From positions 1 through 33,540 of the forward strand of contig CALDFW010000189.1 in the NCBI GenBank assembly GCA_937942165.1: 33,540 nucleotides of DNA. The letters are read 5' to 3'. The stretch is from an uncultured bacterium. Lineage in GTDB: Bacteria; Latescibacterota; UBA2968; UBA8231. The notes beneath the pieces are model-generated. The model did no database searches. It saw only the letters and a list, made by a program, of their open reading frames with translations, and was not told the origin of the DNA. This document shows positions 1 through 7,962 of the stretch, piece after piece; position 1 is the first letter of the stretch, and each line of letters starts with the position of its first letter. A program made the translations under genes and the position numbers.

Positions 1-39
1 ATTTCTTCAACCGCTTTCCATATGGCTCGATCTACCATG

Positions 40-1455
40 CTATCCCATGATGAAATCTATGGCCCCACGCACACCCCAAGCCGTGAGAAAGAGACCACTA
101 GCTAAGTTGAGTATGAGCAACCCCATTCCCATCCGCAGCGGTTTGGGCAAAAAGGTCCGATCCGTCCAAACCATGAGCAAACACCACATACCGCAGGTTA
201 GCACCCCACCAAAGATAGCGGCTGGCGTAACGATCTGGACCGGATTACCCCCAGACCACATAATTGCAATCCCCCCCAAACCACAGTAGGCAACTACCCA
301 CGGACGCAGCGAGCCAACAGACATGGAGCGCACTTTCTGCGAGATGGGACGGAAGCATTCGTGGGTCGTTCTCACATAGAGCTCGTACGCCGCCATAATC
401 GTGCCAAAAAACGCGGTAAATACTCCAAATTGATACAGGTAAAGCAATGCGGGATGCAGAAGCACGAGAAAGTTAGCCTGCACAGAAAGGAGCTGCGTAT
501 CATCGGGGACGATCTGTTCCGGGCGCAGAACGGCAGCACCGAGAATCATAAACGCTATAGTGAAGATAACGACGCAACCAAAGGATACCGCCGAATCAAT
601 GAGCGGCGCGCGCAACCACTGCTTTCCCAGCGAAACATTCTCACCATCCGATGCAATCGAAACGCCCTCAGATCCGGCCGAACGGGATCGCCCCATCAGA
701 CCCCACGCTTTTTCTCTAAGCATGCCTATGTAGCCAAAGTAATCCTGCGACCCCCCACCGATAGCTCCCAGATAAGTCCCCAACTCCAACCAGGCTGAAC
801 GCCCTGCAATCGCGGGATACTTTAAGGCAATCCAACTTTCGTAGGCAGGCATTGTCGGGATAATCATGCCCATAAAGACGGCCAACCAGTCCGGCTGCGC
901 CGCCGCCGCTGCCGTTAGAATCGACAAGAGCAGCACGCTCACCACGAGCGTCTGCACTTTTTCCAACGCGCCGTAGCTTTGGACCATGGTTATGGCAATC
1001 GCCAGTAAGGCAAAGGCGGTGCCCCACACTCTATCATCCCCCCAAACAGCCTGTCCCTCCGTTCCGATAATCCATACGACAAGCCCCCCCAACATCTTGG
1101 GCAGACCGGAAAGCCAAAGGGGAAAACACAGTACGGTCATAATGGCCAAAAGCCAGACGATCCATCCCTTCGGTCCGGGCAAATAGGCCCAGCGCTCTAT
1201 GGGATGTTCGCCGGTCAGGGTCATATAGCGTGCAGCCGTGTACACTTGGACAAACTTCATCAGACCGCCGCCGACAAAACACCAGAGGAGCGCATAGCCA
1301 AAAACGGCCCCCCCGCGCGAAGCGAATACCGTCTCTCCGCTGCCAATCGTCACCGAGGCTATGATCGCTCCCGGTCCAAAAATGCGCATCATCGCGCCAA
1401 AACCGCGCGCTTTTAAATCCTCACTAAGTTCAGGATAGCGAAGAGCTTGGCTCAT
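40..1455 (-). CDS. Nramp-superfamily divalent-metal-type transporter, divergent
   Basis: This 471-residue inner-membrane protein has about eleven hydrophobic segments. Its N-terminus, with FGPGAIIASVTIGSGE followed by GYALLW, aligns by eye with TM1 of Nramp (MntH) metal transporters. The family normally carries DPGN in TM1 and A-x-x-M-P in TM6 as metal ligands. Here TM1 reads GSGE (residues 38-41) and the TM6 equivalent reads AIGGGSQDY (231-239), so the Asp, Asn and Met ligands are all absent. A hydrophilic insertion lies near residues 255-280. The start has a good ribosome site (GGAGAAGGAA directly before ATG) and a consensus-like promoter upstream. The fold assignment is fairly secure. The substrate is open: Mn/Fe transport of the classical kind is doubtful, and Mg or another solute is possible. 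Confidence 0.8.
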   Translation of the reverse strand: MSQALRYPELSEDLKARGFGAMMRIFGPGAIIASVTIGSGETVFASRGGAVFGYALLWCFVGGGLMKFVQVYTAARYMTLTGEHPIERWAYLPGPKGWIVWLLAIMTVLCFPLWLSGLPKMLGGLVVWIIGTEGQAVWGDDRVWGTAFALLAIAITMVQSYGALEKVQTLVVSVLLLSILTAAAAAQPDWLAVFMGMIIPTMPAYESWIALKYPAIAGRSAWLELGTYLGAIGGGSQDYFGYIGMLREKAWGLMGRSRSAGSEGVSIASDGENVSLGKQWLRAPLIDSAVSFGCVVIFTIAFMILGAAVLRPEQIVPDDTQLLSVQANFLVLLHPALLYLYQFGVFTAFFGTIMAAYELYVRTTHECFRPISQKVRSMSVGSLRPWVVAYCGLGGIAIMWSGGNPVQIVTPAAIFGGVLTCGMWCLLMVWTDRTFLPKPLRMGMGLLILNLASGLFLTAWGVRGAIDFIMG

Positions 1456-1487
1456 TTCCTTCTCCTTTTCCTAACGCTGAGGGACGT

Positions 1488-1516
1488 ATGATACCGCCGC
1501 CTCGGGTGCTTGTCAA
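1488..1516 (-). promoter_or_regulatory. Promoter for the Nramp-like gene
   Basis: On the minus strand TTGACA (1516-1511) and TATCAT (1493-1488) are separated by exactly 17 bp. This matches the sigma-70 consensus at 6/6 and 5/6 positions, about 35 bp before the start codon. Confidence 0.6.
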
Positions 1517-1538
1517 ATATTCTGCAGTCCATCATATT
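1510..1538 (+). promoter_or_regulatory. Candidate galU promoter sharing its -35 with the divergent gene
   Basis: TTGTCA (1510-1515) and CATATT (1533-1538) are spaced by 17 bp. The -35 hexamer is almost the exact complement of the -35 used on the opposite strand. The -10 is weak (4/6), so this is a candidate only. Confidence 0.35.
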
Positions 1539-1569
1539 TCCCCATTCCATAATCAAAACGGAGTAATTA

Positions 1570-2508
1570 ATGCGTATCACTAAAGCCGTTGTTCCCGTCG
1601 CCGGCTTGGGCACGCGCCTACTGCCCACCACTAAGGCTATCCCCAAAGAAATGTTGCCCGTGGGGCGCCAACCCATTATCCACCACGTCGTCGAAGAGCT
1701 CATCCAAGCGGGTATAACAGATATCCTATTCGTCTCGAGCCGCAGCAAGAATGCGATAGAAAACCACTTTGATGATTATTCAGAGCTCATGATGCATCTG
1801 GAACGAGAGCGCAGTGCAATGGGCGAAGTCAGTCGCTTCGACTATCGCAAGCGCGGGGTCGAGTTTTTCTTTACGCGCCAGCAGGTTCCGCTCGGACAGA
1901 CCAAACCTCTGGGAACGGGTGATGCAGTTGCAGCAGCGGAGAGTTTTACCGGCGACGCACCTTTTGTCGTAGCCTTCGGAGATAGCATCGTCCATTCACA
2001 CGAATCACCCTCTCTACTTCAGCGGATGATTGCATCACATGAGAACTACCAATCTGCCTGCACAATCGCTACCTATACGGTACCCCAGGAACTAGTCCAT
2101 CACTACGGCATAGTAGTACCCCATGTGGGAGAAGAATCACAAGAGGACTGCCGTCTAGCAGATATCTTGGAGAAACCGGCACCCGATCAGACGCCCAGTA
2201 GACTGGCGATCAGCGCGCGCTATCTCTTTTCTCCGGATATATTTCAACGCATTCACAGTATTCCTCCTGCCCCCAGTGGAGAAGTCTATCTGACGGATGC
2301 TATCGCCGCGCAAATAAGTGCCAATGCCATGGTCCGTGCTGTCTGCCTGCGCCCAGGCGAAGTGCGCTACGACATAGGAAACCATCGCGCCTACTTTAAG
2401 ACGTTTATCGACTACGCACTAGCCGATCCAGAGTATGGCGCCGAGATGCGTTCCTACATGAAAGATCTTCTGAACGAGCTAAATTCGGGCTCGCTTGACA
2501 AAGGGTAG
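1570..2508 (+). CDS. galU: UTP--glucose-1-phosphate uridylyltransferase
   Basis: GalU makes UDP-glucose from UTP and glucose-1-phosphate in the cytoplasm, for polysaccharide and envelope sugar synthesis. The nucleotide-binding signature AGLGTRLLPTTKAIPKEMLP lies at residues 11-30. It is followed by the family pattern of HHVVEE, a later LGTGDAV segment and a VAFGDS metal/nucleotide motif near residues 134-139. At 312 residues it has the usual bacterial GalU length. The ATG is preceded by GGAG six bases upstream. It is divergent from the Nramp-like gene and followed by a hairpin that spans its stop codon. Other sugar-phosphate nucleotidylyltransferases are related, but the motifs favour GalU. 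Confidence 0.93.
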   Translation: MRITKAVVPVAGLGTRLLPTTKAIPKEMLPVGRQPIIHHVVEELIQAGITDILFVSSRSKNAIENHFDDYSELMMHLERERSAMGEVSRFDYRKRGVEFFFTRQQVPLGQTKPLGTGDAVAAAESFTGDAPFVVAFGDSIVHSHESPSLLQRMIASHENYQSACTIATYTVPQELVHHYGIVVPHVGEESQEDCRLADILEKPAPDQTPSRLAISARYLFSPDIFQRIHSIPPAPSGEVYLTDAIAAQISANAMVRAVCLRPGEVRYDIGNHRAYFKTFIDYALADPEYGAEMRSYMKDLLNELNSGSLDKG

Positions 2509-2516
2509 CGAGCCCG
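2486..2516 (+). terminator. Hairpin across the galU stop codon
   Basis: Ten-base perfect arms CGGGCTCGCT (2486-2495) and AGCGAGCCCG (2507-2516) enclose an 11-base loop. The TAG stop (2506-2508) lies at the base of the right arm. No T-run follows, so it may slow or stabilise the transcript end rather than act as a classical intrinsic terminator. Confidence 0.45.
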
Positions 2517-2591
2517 TACCTTAACCGAGTTATTACACATATACGGTACTTTTTTGTCCACTTATCCAACACATTCTGAACAAGGTGAATC

Positions 2592-4823
2592 ATGAATTCG
2601 ACAACGTGGAAAGAGACGTTAACCGGACAGATAGATGGCGATATGTCCGAAGAGATAGATATCTTTGAGACGCAGATCCATCTGCGTAAACAGGGAAAAA
2701 TAGAAGAGAAACTCTTCGCTGAAACGCGACTCCGTCGCGGCGCCTATGGCCAGCGCTACGACAATGGTCAGCGCTACGACGGTTCAAAAAACCAGCAACT
2801 CCGCTTTCCCGACGTGCCTACAAAAGGACCAGACACTGCATGGGACGCGCCCGGAATGATGCGTATTAAGATCCCCTTCGGCGGTCTTAGCACCGAACAG
2901 ATGGTCGTCCTGGCCGACTTAGCCGAAGAGTATTCAGACGAGATTCTCCACATAACCACGCGGCAAGACATACAGCTACACTACGTCCATATAGACGACA
3001 CGCCAGACCTGATGCGCCGCCTCGGCGCCGTCGGTATCACTACGCGGGAGGCCTGCGGCAATTCCGTGCGCAATATCACCGCCTGCCCGCTATCCGGGGT
3101 CTGCCATACTGAACTATTCGACGTAACGCCCTACGCCCAAGCAACCATGCGTTTTCTGCTCGGGCACGAAGACTGTCAGGATTTCGGTCGAAAGTTTAAA
3201 ATTGCCTTTTCCGGCTGCCGCCACGAAGCCTGCGGCTTGGCAAATATGCACGATATGGGGGCGGTGGCCGCCGTGCGCGAGATAGACGGAAAGCAAGTGC
3301 GCGGCTTTGAGCTCTACGTAGGGGGCGGCTTGGGAGCAGTACCCCATCAAGCACAGCTATTTAGCGAGTTTCTACCCGAAGAGGAGCTGCTCCCAACTTC
3401 TCAAGCCATCGCACGCGTATTCGCACGACTCGGCGAGAAGCGCAACCGCAACCGCGCTCGGATCAAATTCCTCATCGCTAAGTTAGGCATAGAAGAGTTT
3501 TGTCGACTCGTAGAAGAAGAGCGGAAGATCCTGCCCGAAGATCCGCGCTGGACAGAGTATCTACAGGATCTCCACGCGTACGATGAGACGGCACTGAAGG
3601 ATGCCCAACCGCTCAACGGCGCTGCGCAAGACAGCGATTTTACCGAGTGGAAACGCACCAACGTATACGCTCAGCGTCAGGCGGGCTACAGCGTGGCAAC
3701 CATTGCTCTACCCCTTGGGGATCTCACCTCTAGGCAAACGCGCAAACTCGTGTCCATATGTGAGCGATATGTAAAAGACACCGTGCGCACCACGGTGGAA
3801 CAAAACATCGTCCTTCGCTGGGTTAGCGATGCAGATTTACCTGCGCTATTTGCCGATTTGAAAAGCGCGGGACTCGCCCATAGCGGAGCAGGTACGATGG
3901 TCGATATTACCTCGTGCCCAGGCACAGACACTTGTAAGCTCGGCATCGCCTCTTCGCGCGGCTTAGCAGCCGAACTCCGCAAGCGCATTGCCACAAAAGG
4001 AGTGGAGCTCGACGAGGCGATAGAGGGCTTGCGCATCAAGATCAGCGGCTGCTTCAACTCATGCGGACAGCACCACGCAGCCGACATTGGATTCTACGGA
4101 AACAGCCGAAAGATAAACGGCATTACCGTCCCCCATTTCCAAGTAGTCCTGGGAGGTCAATGGCGTGAAAATGCCGGCTCTTTTGGCTTGGCCATGGGAG
4201 CCGTCCCGTCTAAAAACATACCCGACGTCGTGGAACGCCTCTCTCAGCGATTTATCGAGGAACGTCAGAAGGATGAGTCATTTCAGGACTATATTCAGCG
4301 CATGGGCAAACGCGATATCAAAGCTATGCTCGACGACTTAACGGTCGTGCCTGCGTTTGAAGAAAACTCATGGTACTATCAGGATTGGGGCGATACTCGC
4401 ACGTTTACCATGGATGACTTAGGCGTAGGAGAATGCGCCGGAGAGGTCGTATCGGCAACCGTAATGGAAATAGCTGCCGCAGAGCGCGAAGTCTTTGAAG
4501 CCCAGGTGCACCTCGAAGACAGCGATATCGATAGCGCTGTAAGCGTCGCCTATCGCGCCATCGTGCGCTCAGCGCGAGCGCTCGTACGCGAGCAGTTTTA
4601 CGACGTGGCAGATAACGCGGACGTCGTGGTTGGAGAATTCCGCACGCGTTTTTTCGAAAAGGAGCTATTTTCACCGCAGTTCGCCAACTACTTTTTCACG
4701 GCACACCAAGAAGGCACTCTAGGGTTAGATGCTTCCTCGGCACATCGGCGCATCGAAGAGGCACAGCTTTTCGTAGAAGGTGCCTACATCTGCTACGATA
4801 AAATAGCCGCGGAACTGGCCTAG
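2592..4823 (+). CDS. Ferredoxin-type nitrite/sulfite reductase with C-terminal HEPN-like domain
   Basis: This is a siroheme/[4Fe-4S] reductase that takes nitrite to ammonia or sulfite to sulfide by six-electron transfer, normally from ferredoxin. Residues about 80-560 contain two repeats of the ferrodoxin-like half domain plus the haem domain. The cluster/siroheme ligands are in the second half: CPGTDTC (Cys442, Cys448) and CFNSC (Cys487, Cys491). The first half keeps a decayed copy (Cys165, Cys171, Cys209, Cys214, with C-x4-C in place of C-x3-C). Residues about 622-743 form an extra all-helical region resembling a HEPN domain, without a clear R-x4-6-H nuclease motif. The start has AAGGTGA upstream. 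The next gene follows at once, and a ferredoxin is encoded 0.7 kb downstream. Sequence alone does not settle nitrite versus sulfite. Confidence 0.9.
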   Translation: MNSTTWKETLTGQIDGDMSEEIDIFETQIHLRKQGKIEEKLFAETRLRRGAYGQRYDNGQRYDGSKNQQLRFPDVPTKGPDTAWDAPGMMRIKIPFGGLSTEQMVVLADLAEEYSDEILHITTRQDIQLHYVHIDDTPDLMRRLGAVGITTREACGNSVRNITACPLSGVCHTELFDVTPYAQATMRFLLGHEDCQDFGRKFKIAFSGCRHEACGLANMHDMGAVAAVREIDGKQVRGFELYVGGGLGAVPHQAQLFSEFLPEEELLPTSQAIARVFARLGEKRNRNRARIKFLIAKLGIEEFCRLVEEERKILPEDPRWTEYLQDLHAYDETALKDAQPLNGAAQDSDFTEWKRTNVYAQRQAGYSVATIALPLGDLTSRQTRKLVSICERYVKDTVRTTVEQNIVLRWVSDADLPALFADLKSAGLAHSGAGTMVDITSCPGTDTCKLGIASSRGLAAELRKRIATKGVELDEAIEGLRIKISGCFNSCGQHHAADIGFYGNSRKINGITVPHFQVVLGGQWRENAGSFGLAMGAVPSKNIPDVVERLSQRFIEERQKDESFQDYIQRMGKRDIKAMLDDLTVVPAFEENSWYYQDWGDTRTFTMDDLGVGECAGEVVSATVMEIAAAEREVFEAQVHLEDSDIDSAVSVAYRAIVRSARALVREQFYDVADNADVVVGEFRTRFFEKELFSPQFANYFFTAHQEGTLGLDASSAHRRIEEAQLFVEGAYICYDKIAAELA

Positions 4824-4834
4824 GAGAAATGCAC

Positions 4835-5413
4835 ATGGAAAACTTACAGCGCATTAACGTCAAATTGTATCTGCAGGATCCTAGCAGCCTTTCGGGCGAA
4901 GCAGCCTTTCGCATTTTCAACGCTTGGATTGCAGAAAGCAGCGAAGAAGTGTTGGTAGACGTCGCCGACTATAGCCACGTTGGACATGGACCTATCACGC
5001 TTTTAATAGGACACGAGGCCAACTACAGCCTCGATAGCGACGAGGGTGAACTAGGCTTGCTCTACGCGCGAAAGCAACCGCAAGAGGGAGATCTGTCGAA
5101 TCGACTTGTCGGGGCCATAAACGCTGCGTTGAGTGCCTGCAGACGCCTCGAGACGGCGCCCGAGCTAGAGCACGGCGTTTCTTTTCTAGGTAATCACCTT
5201 AAAATCACGGCCAACGATCGGCTCCACGCGCCCAATACCGAGGAGAGCGCGTTTGCACTCCGAGCCGCGCTCAATCCCATCTTGGACAAGCTATTTGCAG
5301 GAGGCCAATACGCAGTAGATCGCGACGAGACAGACGGCGAGCGACTCAACCTGCGCGTGCGTTCAGAAAGCGATTTCACGACCGAAATGCTGCTGACCAA
5401 CTTAGCCGATTAA
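4835..5413 (+). CDS. Unrecognised protein cotranscribed with the siroheme reductase
   Basis: I do not recognise this family. The product is about 192 residues, acidic and soluble, with no signal peptide, no membrane segment and only one cysteine, so it is unlikely to hold an iron-sulfur cluster. The first part (residues about 1-65) looks alpha/beta, and a helical middle holds NAALSACRRLE. GGAG at 4823-4826 sits eight bases before the ATG at 4835 but only two before the in-frame ATG at 4829, so the later start is preferred. The GGAG overlaps the stop of the reductase gene, which suggests translational coupling. Context suggests an assembly, activity or partner protein for the reductase. This is inference. 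Confidence 0.8.
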   Translation: MENLQRINVKLYLQDPSSLSGEAAFRIFNAWIAESSEEVLVDVADYSHVGHGPITLLIGHEANYSLDSDEGELGLLYARKQPQEGDLSNRLVGAINAALSACRRLETAPELEHGVSFLGNHLKITANDRLHAPNTEESAFALRAALNPILDKLFAGGQYAVDRDETDGERLNLRVRSESDFTTEMLLTNLAD

Positions 5414-5419
5414 AGTGGC

Positions 5420-5447
5420 TTGACAAAAGAACCGCCAGAGCTATCTT
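5420..5447 (+). promoter_or_regulatory. Candidate promoter for the ferredoxin gene
   Basis: TTGACA (5420-5425), a 16-bp spacer and TATCTT (5442-5447) lie 50-80 bp before the ferredoxin start. The ferredoxin may therefore be transcribed separately from the reductase operon as well as with it. Confidence 0.4.
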
Positions 5448-5498
5448 TGCGATTGATTGAGCTCTGAGAGCATAGAAATACCCCCTTAGGAGGAACCA

Positions 5499-5813
5499 AT
5501 GGCCTACTATATTACCGAAACGTGCATTGACGTAAAAGACAAAGCCTGTGTTGATGTGTGTCCTGTCGACTGCATTCACCCAACCGATGGCGAGGGCGAG
5601 CCCATGCTCTACATCGACCCAGACGAATGCATTGACTGCGGCGCATGCGAGCCCGAATGTCCCGTAGAAGCAATTTTTGCAGAGGAAGACATGCCCGAAG
5701 ATCAGGGTCGCTTTGTCGAGATTAACACAAAGTATTTTGAACTGCGCGACACCCCAGACGAATGGGTGAAGTGGAAGGCAGAGCACGCAGCCGACTTCGA
5801 GAAGAAAGGCTGA
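5499..5813 (+). CDS. fdxA: Seven-iron ferredoxin ([3Fe-4S][4Fe-4S])
   Basis: This 104-residue soluble electron carrier has the Azotobacter FdI-type cysteine pattern. C9-x7-C17-x3-C21-P comes first, then C44-x2-C47-x2-C50-x3-C54-P. By analogy C9, C17 and C54 hold the 3Fe cluster, C21, C44, C47 and C50 hold the 4Fe cluster, and C25 is the extra free cysteine. The C-terminal tail is acidic and helical, as in this family. A strong ribosome site (AGGAGG) precedes the ATG. A near-consensus promoter lies upstream and a strong terminator downstream, so it can be a single transcription unit. The neighbouring siroheme reductase is the obvious candidate acceptor, though the ferredoxin may be general purpose. 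Confidence 0.92.
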   Translation: MAYYITETCIDVKDKACVDVCPVDCIHPTDGEGEPMLYIDPDECIDCGACEPECPVEAIFAEEDMPEDQGRFVEINTKYFELRDTPDEWVKWKAEHAADFEKKG

Positions 5814-5836
5814 GTTCTCTCCCAACAAGTACATGA

Positions 5837-5867
5837 GCCGGGGCATCAGTGATGTCCCGGCTTTTTT
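5837..5867 (+). terminator. Intrinsic terminator after the ferredoxin gene
   Basis: GCCGGGGCATC (5837-5847) pairs with GATGTCCCGGC (5851-5861), with one G-T pair and a 3-base loop, followed by six T. Confidence 0.88.
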
Positions 5868-5936
5868 GTGCTTGACGCCTCATCGCAGGTTGGAGTTATT
5901 TTGCACTTCCCAATCTCATAACGGAGTTGCAACAAC

Positions 5937-6983
5937 ATGGCGAAAAAGCCGTCCGGGTCTAAGCGCCCACCAAAAAAATCTGCAGCCAAGAAAAAGTCGA
6001 AAACCCAGCGAATGCCCTCTTTGCGCGCACCCGCTGATACCCTTTGGCTGATGTACCGCAAAATGAGCGAGATACGCCTTTTTGAAGAACAGGTCTGGGA
6101 CGTGTACACGCGAGGTCTCATGCCCGGACTCGCCCATCTCTATATCGGGGAGGAGGCGGTTGCCGTTGGCACCTGCACGGCGCTTCGCGACGACGATTAC
6201 ATAACTAGCACCCATCGCGGACACGGCCACTGCCTGGCTAAAGGCGGCCAACTCGATCGCATGATGGCTGAAATTATGGGTAAGGAAGCCGGCTACTGCC
6301 GAGGCAAAGGAGGCTCAATGCATATCGCCGATATGTCGGTGGGCATCTTGGGGGCCAACGGCATCGTGGGCGGCGGTTTTGGCATCGCGACGGGCGCCGC
6401 GCTCTCTTCCAAGCTGCGCAATAGCGACCAGGTTTCCGTTTGCTTTTTTGGAGATGGTGCTTCCAACCAAGGCATTATGTTAGAAACCGTAAACATGGCC
6501 GCTGCCTGGGATTTGCCGGCTATATACATCTGCGAGAACAACCAGTATGGCGAACACACCCCATACCAAGCCGTAACGGGCGTTGAAGACATTGCCGACC
6601 GCGCCAAGGGCTTGGGACTCGAGGGTGTCATTGTCGACGGTTCAGACGTTCTTGCCATGTTTGACAGCGTTAACCAAGCCGTTGATAAGGCCCGCACGGG
6701 CGGAGGACCCACCCTCATAGAGGCCAAGACCTATCGCTTTCACGGACACCACGTCGGCGATGCACAAACGTACCGCACCCGCGATGAAGCCGAATGGTGG
6801 CGCACCAATAAGGACCCCATTAAGCTTCTCAGCGACTATATGGTTGATAATGGAGTAGCTAAACAAGAAGAGCTCGACGCCATTTACGAACAGGTTGAGC
6901 GAGAGGTGTTAAACGCAATCGAGTTCGGCAAGGATGCTCCGCTTCCCCCACCTGAACAAGCTTATGAGGATTTGTATGCCTGA
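5937..6983 (+). CDS. Thiamine-dependent 2-oxo-acid/acetoin dehydrogenase E1 alpha subunit
   Basis: This is the alpha subunit of a ThDP-dependent E1 of the pyruvate or acetoin dehydrogenase type. It decarboxylates the 2-oxo substrate and passes the acyl group to a lipoyl E2. The ThDP/Mg motif runs from GDG (172-174) to NN (201-202). HRGHGHCLAKG (93-103) and GKGGSMH (123-129) are typical of the family. The first 25 residues hold nine Lys and two Arg, a basic tail not usual for E1 alpha. CGGAG lies ten bases before the ATG. Its end overlaps E1 beta by eight bases. Without E2 or E3 nearby, pyruvate, acetoin and branched-chain substrates cannot be told apart. Confidence 0.9.
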   Translation: MAKKPSGSKRPPKKSAAKKKSKTQRMPSLRAPADTLWLMYRKMSEIRLFEEQVWDVYTRGLMPGLAHLYIGEEAVAVGTCTALRDDDYITSTHRGHGHCLAKGGQLDRMMAEIMGKEAGYCRGKGGSMHIADMSVGILGANGIVGGGFGIATGAALSSKLRNSDQVSVCFFGDGASNQGIMLETVNMAAAWDLPAIYICENNQYGEHTPYQAVTGVEDIADRAKGLGLEGVIVDGSDVLAMFDSVNQAVDKARTGGGPTLIEAKTYRFHGHHVGDAQTYRTRDEAEWWRTNKDPIKLLSDYMVDNGVAKQEELDAIYEQVEREVLNAIEFGKDAPLPPPEQAYEDLYA

Positions 6984-7962
6984 ACGTGAAATGCTCTTTC
7001 GCGAAGCCATCTCCGAGGCCATGCGCGAAGAAATGCAGCGCGATTCGTCTGTGTTTCTCATTGGCGAAGACGTCGGCCCTTCTGGCGGCATTTTTAAGTG
7101 CTGCGAAGGATTATTCGAACAGTTTGGCCCACAGCGGGTCTTAGACGCTCCAATAGCAGAAGCCGGATACATCGGCCTCAGCGTTGGCGCCGCGATGACG
7201 CAGATGCGTCCCATTGCCGAACTGATGTTTGGCGACTTCGCGCTCTTAGCCATGGACCAAATAGTCAATCAGGCAGCCAAGATTCGCTATATGACAGGCG
7301 GCCAGTGCAAGGTGCCGATGACTATTCGTCTCGCGATGGGTGCCGGACGCTCCTCTGCCGCACAGCACTCACAGAGCCTGCAGTCAATTTTTGCCCACGT
7401 GCCCGGTCTGAAGGTCGCTATGCCATCTACGCCGCGCGATGCTAAAGGGCTATTGAAGAGTGCCATTAGAGACGATAATCCGGTCCTATTTTTTGAAGAC
7501 AAAATGATGTACAATGACAAGGGGGCTGTACCTGAGGAAGACGATTTTATCATCCCCTTTGGACAAGCTGAGGTAAAGCGCTCGGGCACGGATGCAACAA
7601 TTGTTGCCACCTCGAGCATGGTCACCGTCGCTCTTGCCGCTGCAGACAAACTCGCAGAAGAAGGGTTGGACATTGAGGTTGTCGACCCGCGCACGCTCAT
7701 GCCCCTCGACGAGGAAACCATCGTGTCCTCTGTTCGCAAAACGGGTTATGCCCTCGTTGTTGACGAAGCGCCGCAAAGCTACGGGGCAACCGCTGAGATC
7801 GCTGCGCGTATTGGTGAAAAAGCCTTTGATTACTTGGATGCACCCGTTATGCGCATTGGCGCCGCGGACCTGCCCATCCCCTTCAGCCCGCCTTTGGAAT
7901 TTCCAACCATACCCGATGTTGAACGGGTCGTGCGCGCAATTAAAGACCAGCGAGGCAGCTAA
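6976..7962 (+). CDS. 2-oxo-acid/acetoin dehydrogenase E1 beta subunit
   Basis: This is the partner subunit of the preceding E1 alpha in an alpha2-beta2 heterotetramer. It begins with the family's usual REAISEAMREEM, has the GEDVG motif, then FGDFALLAMDQIVNQAAKIR, and ends in the transketolase C-terminal domain (VVDPRTLMPLDEETI, then VDEAPQSYG). I chose the ATG at 6976: GAGGA lies five bases upstream and the N-terminus then matches family members. An in-frame start at 6934 would add 14 unrelated residues inside the alpha gene. The eight-base overlap with E1 alpha implies coupled translation. The product is 328 residues, a normal length. Confidence 0.92.
   Translation: MPEREMLFREAISEAMREEMQRDSSVFLIGEDVGPSGGIFKCCEGLFEQFGPQRVLDAPIAEAGYIGLSVGAAMTQMRPIAELMFGDFALLAMDQIVNQAAKIRYMTGGQCKVPMTIRLAMGAGRSSAAQHSQSLQSIFAHVPGLKVAMPSTPRDAKGLLKSAIRDDNPVLFFEDKMMYNDKGAVPEEDDFIIPFGQAEVKRSGTDATIVATSSMVTVALAAADKLAEEGLDIEVVDPRTLMPLDEETIVSSVRKTGYALVVDEAPQSYGATAEIAARIGEKAFDYLDAPVMRIGAADLPIPFSPPLEFPTIPDVERVVRAIKDQRGS

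Noticed and set aside
5376-5846. 156-codon ORF antisense to the ferredoxin gene
   Set aside because: It mirrors the cysteine-rich ferredoxin in the opposite frame, lacks a ribosome site and overlaps the terminator.
5889-5906. Sigma-54 promoter before the E1 alpha gene
   Set aside because: TTGG and TTGCA are present, but GG and GC are 9 bp apart rather than the required 10.
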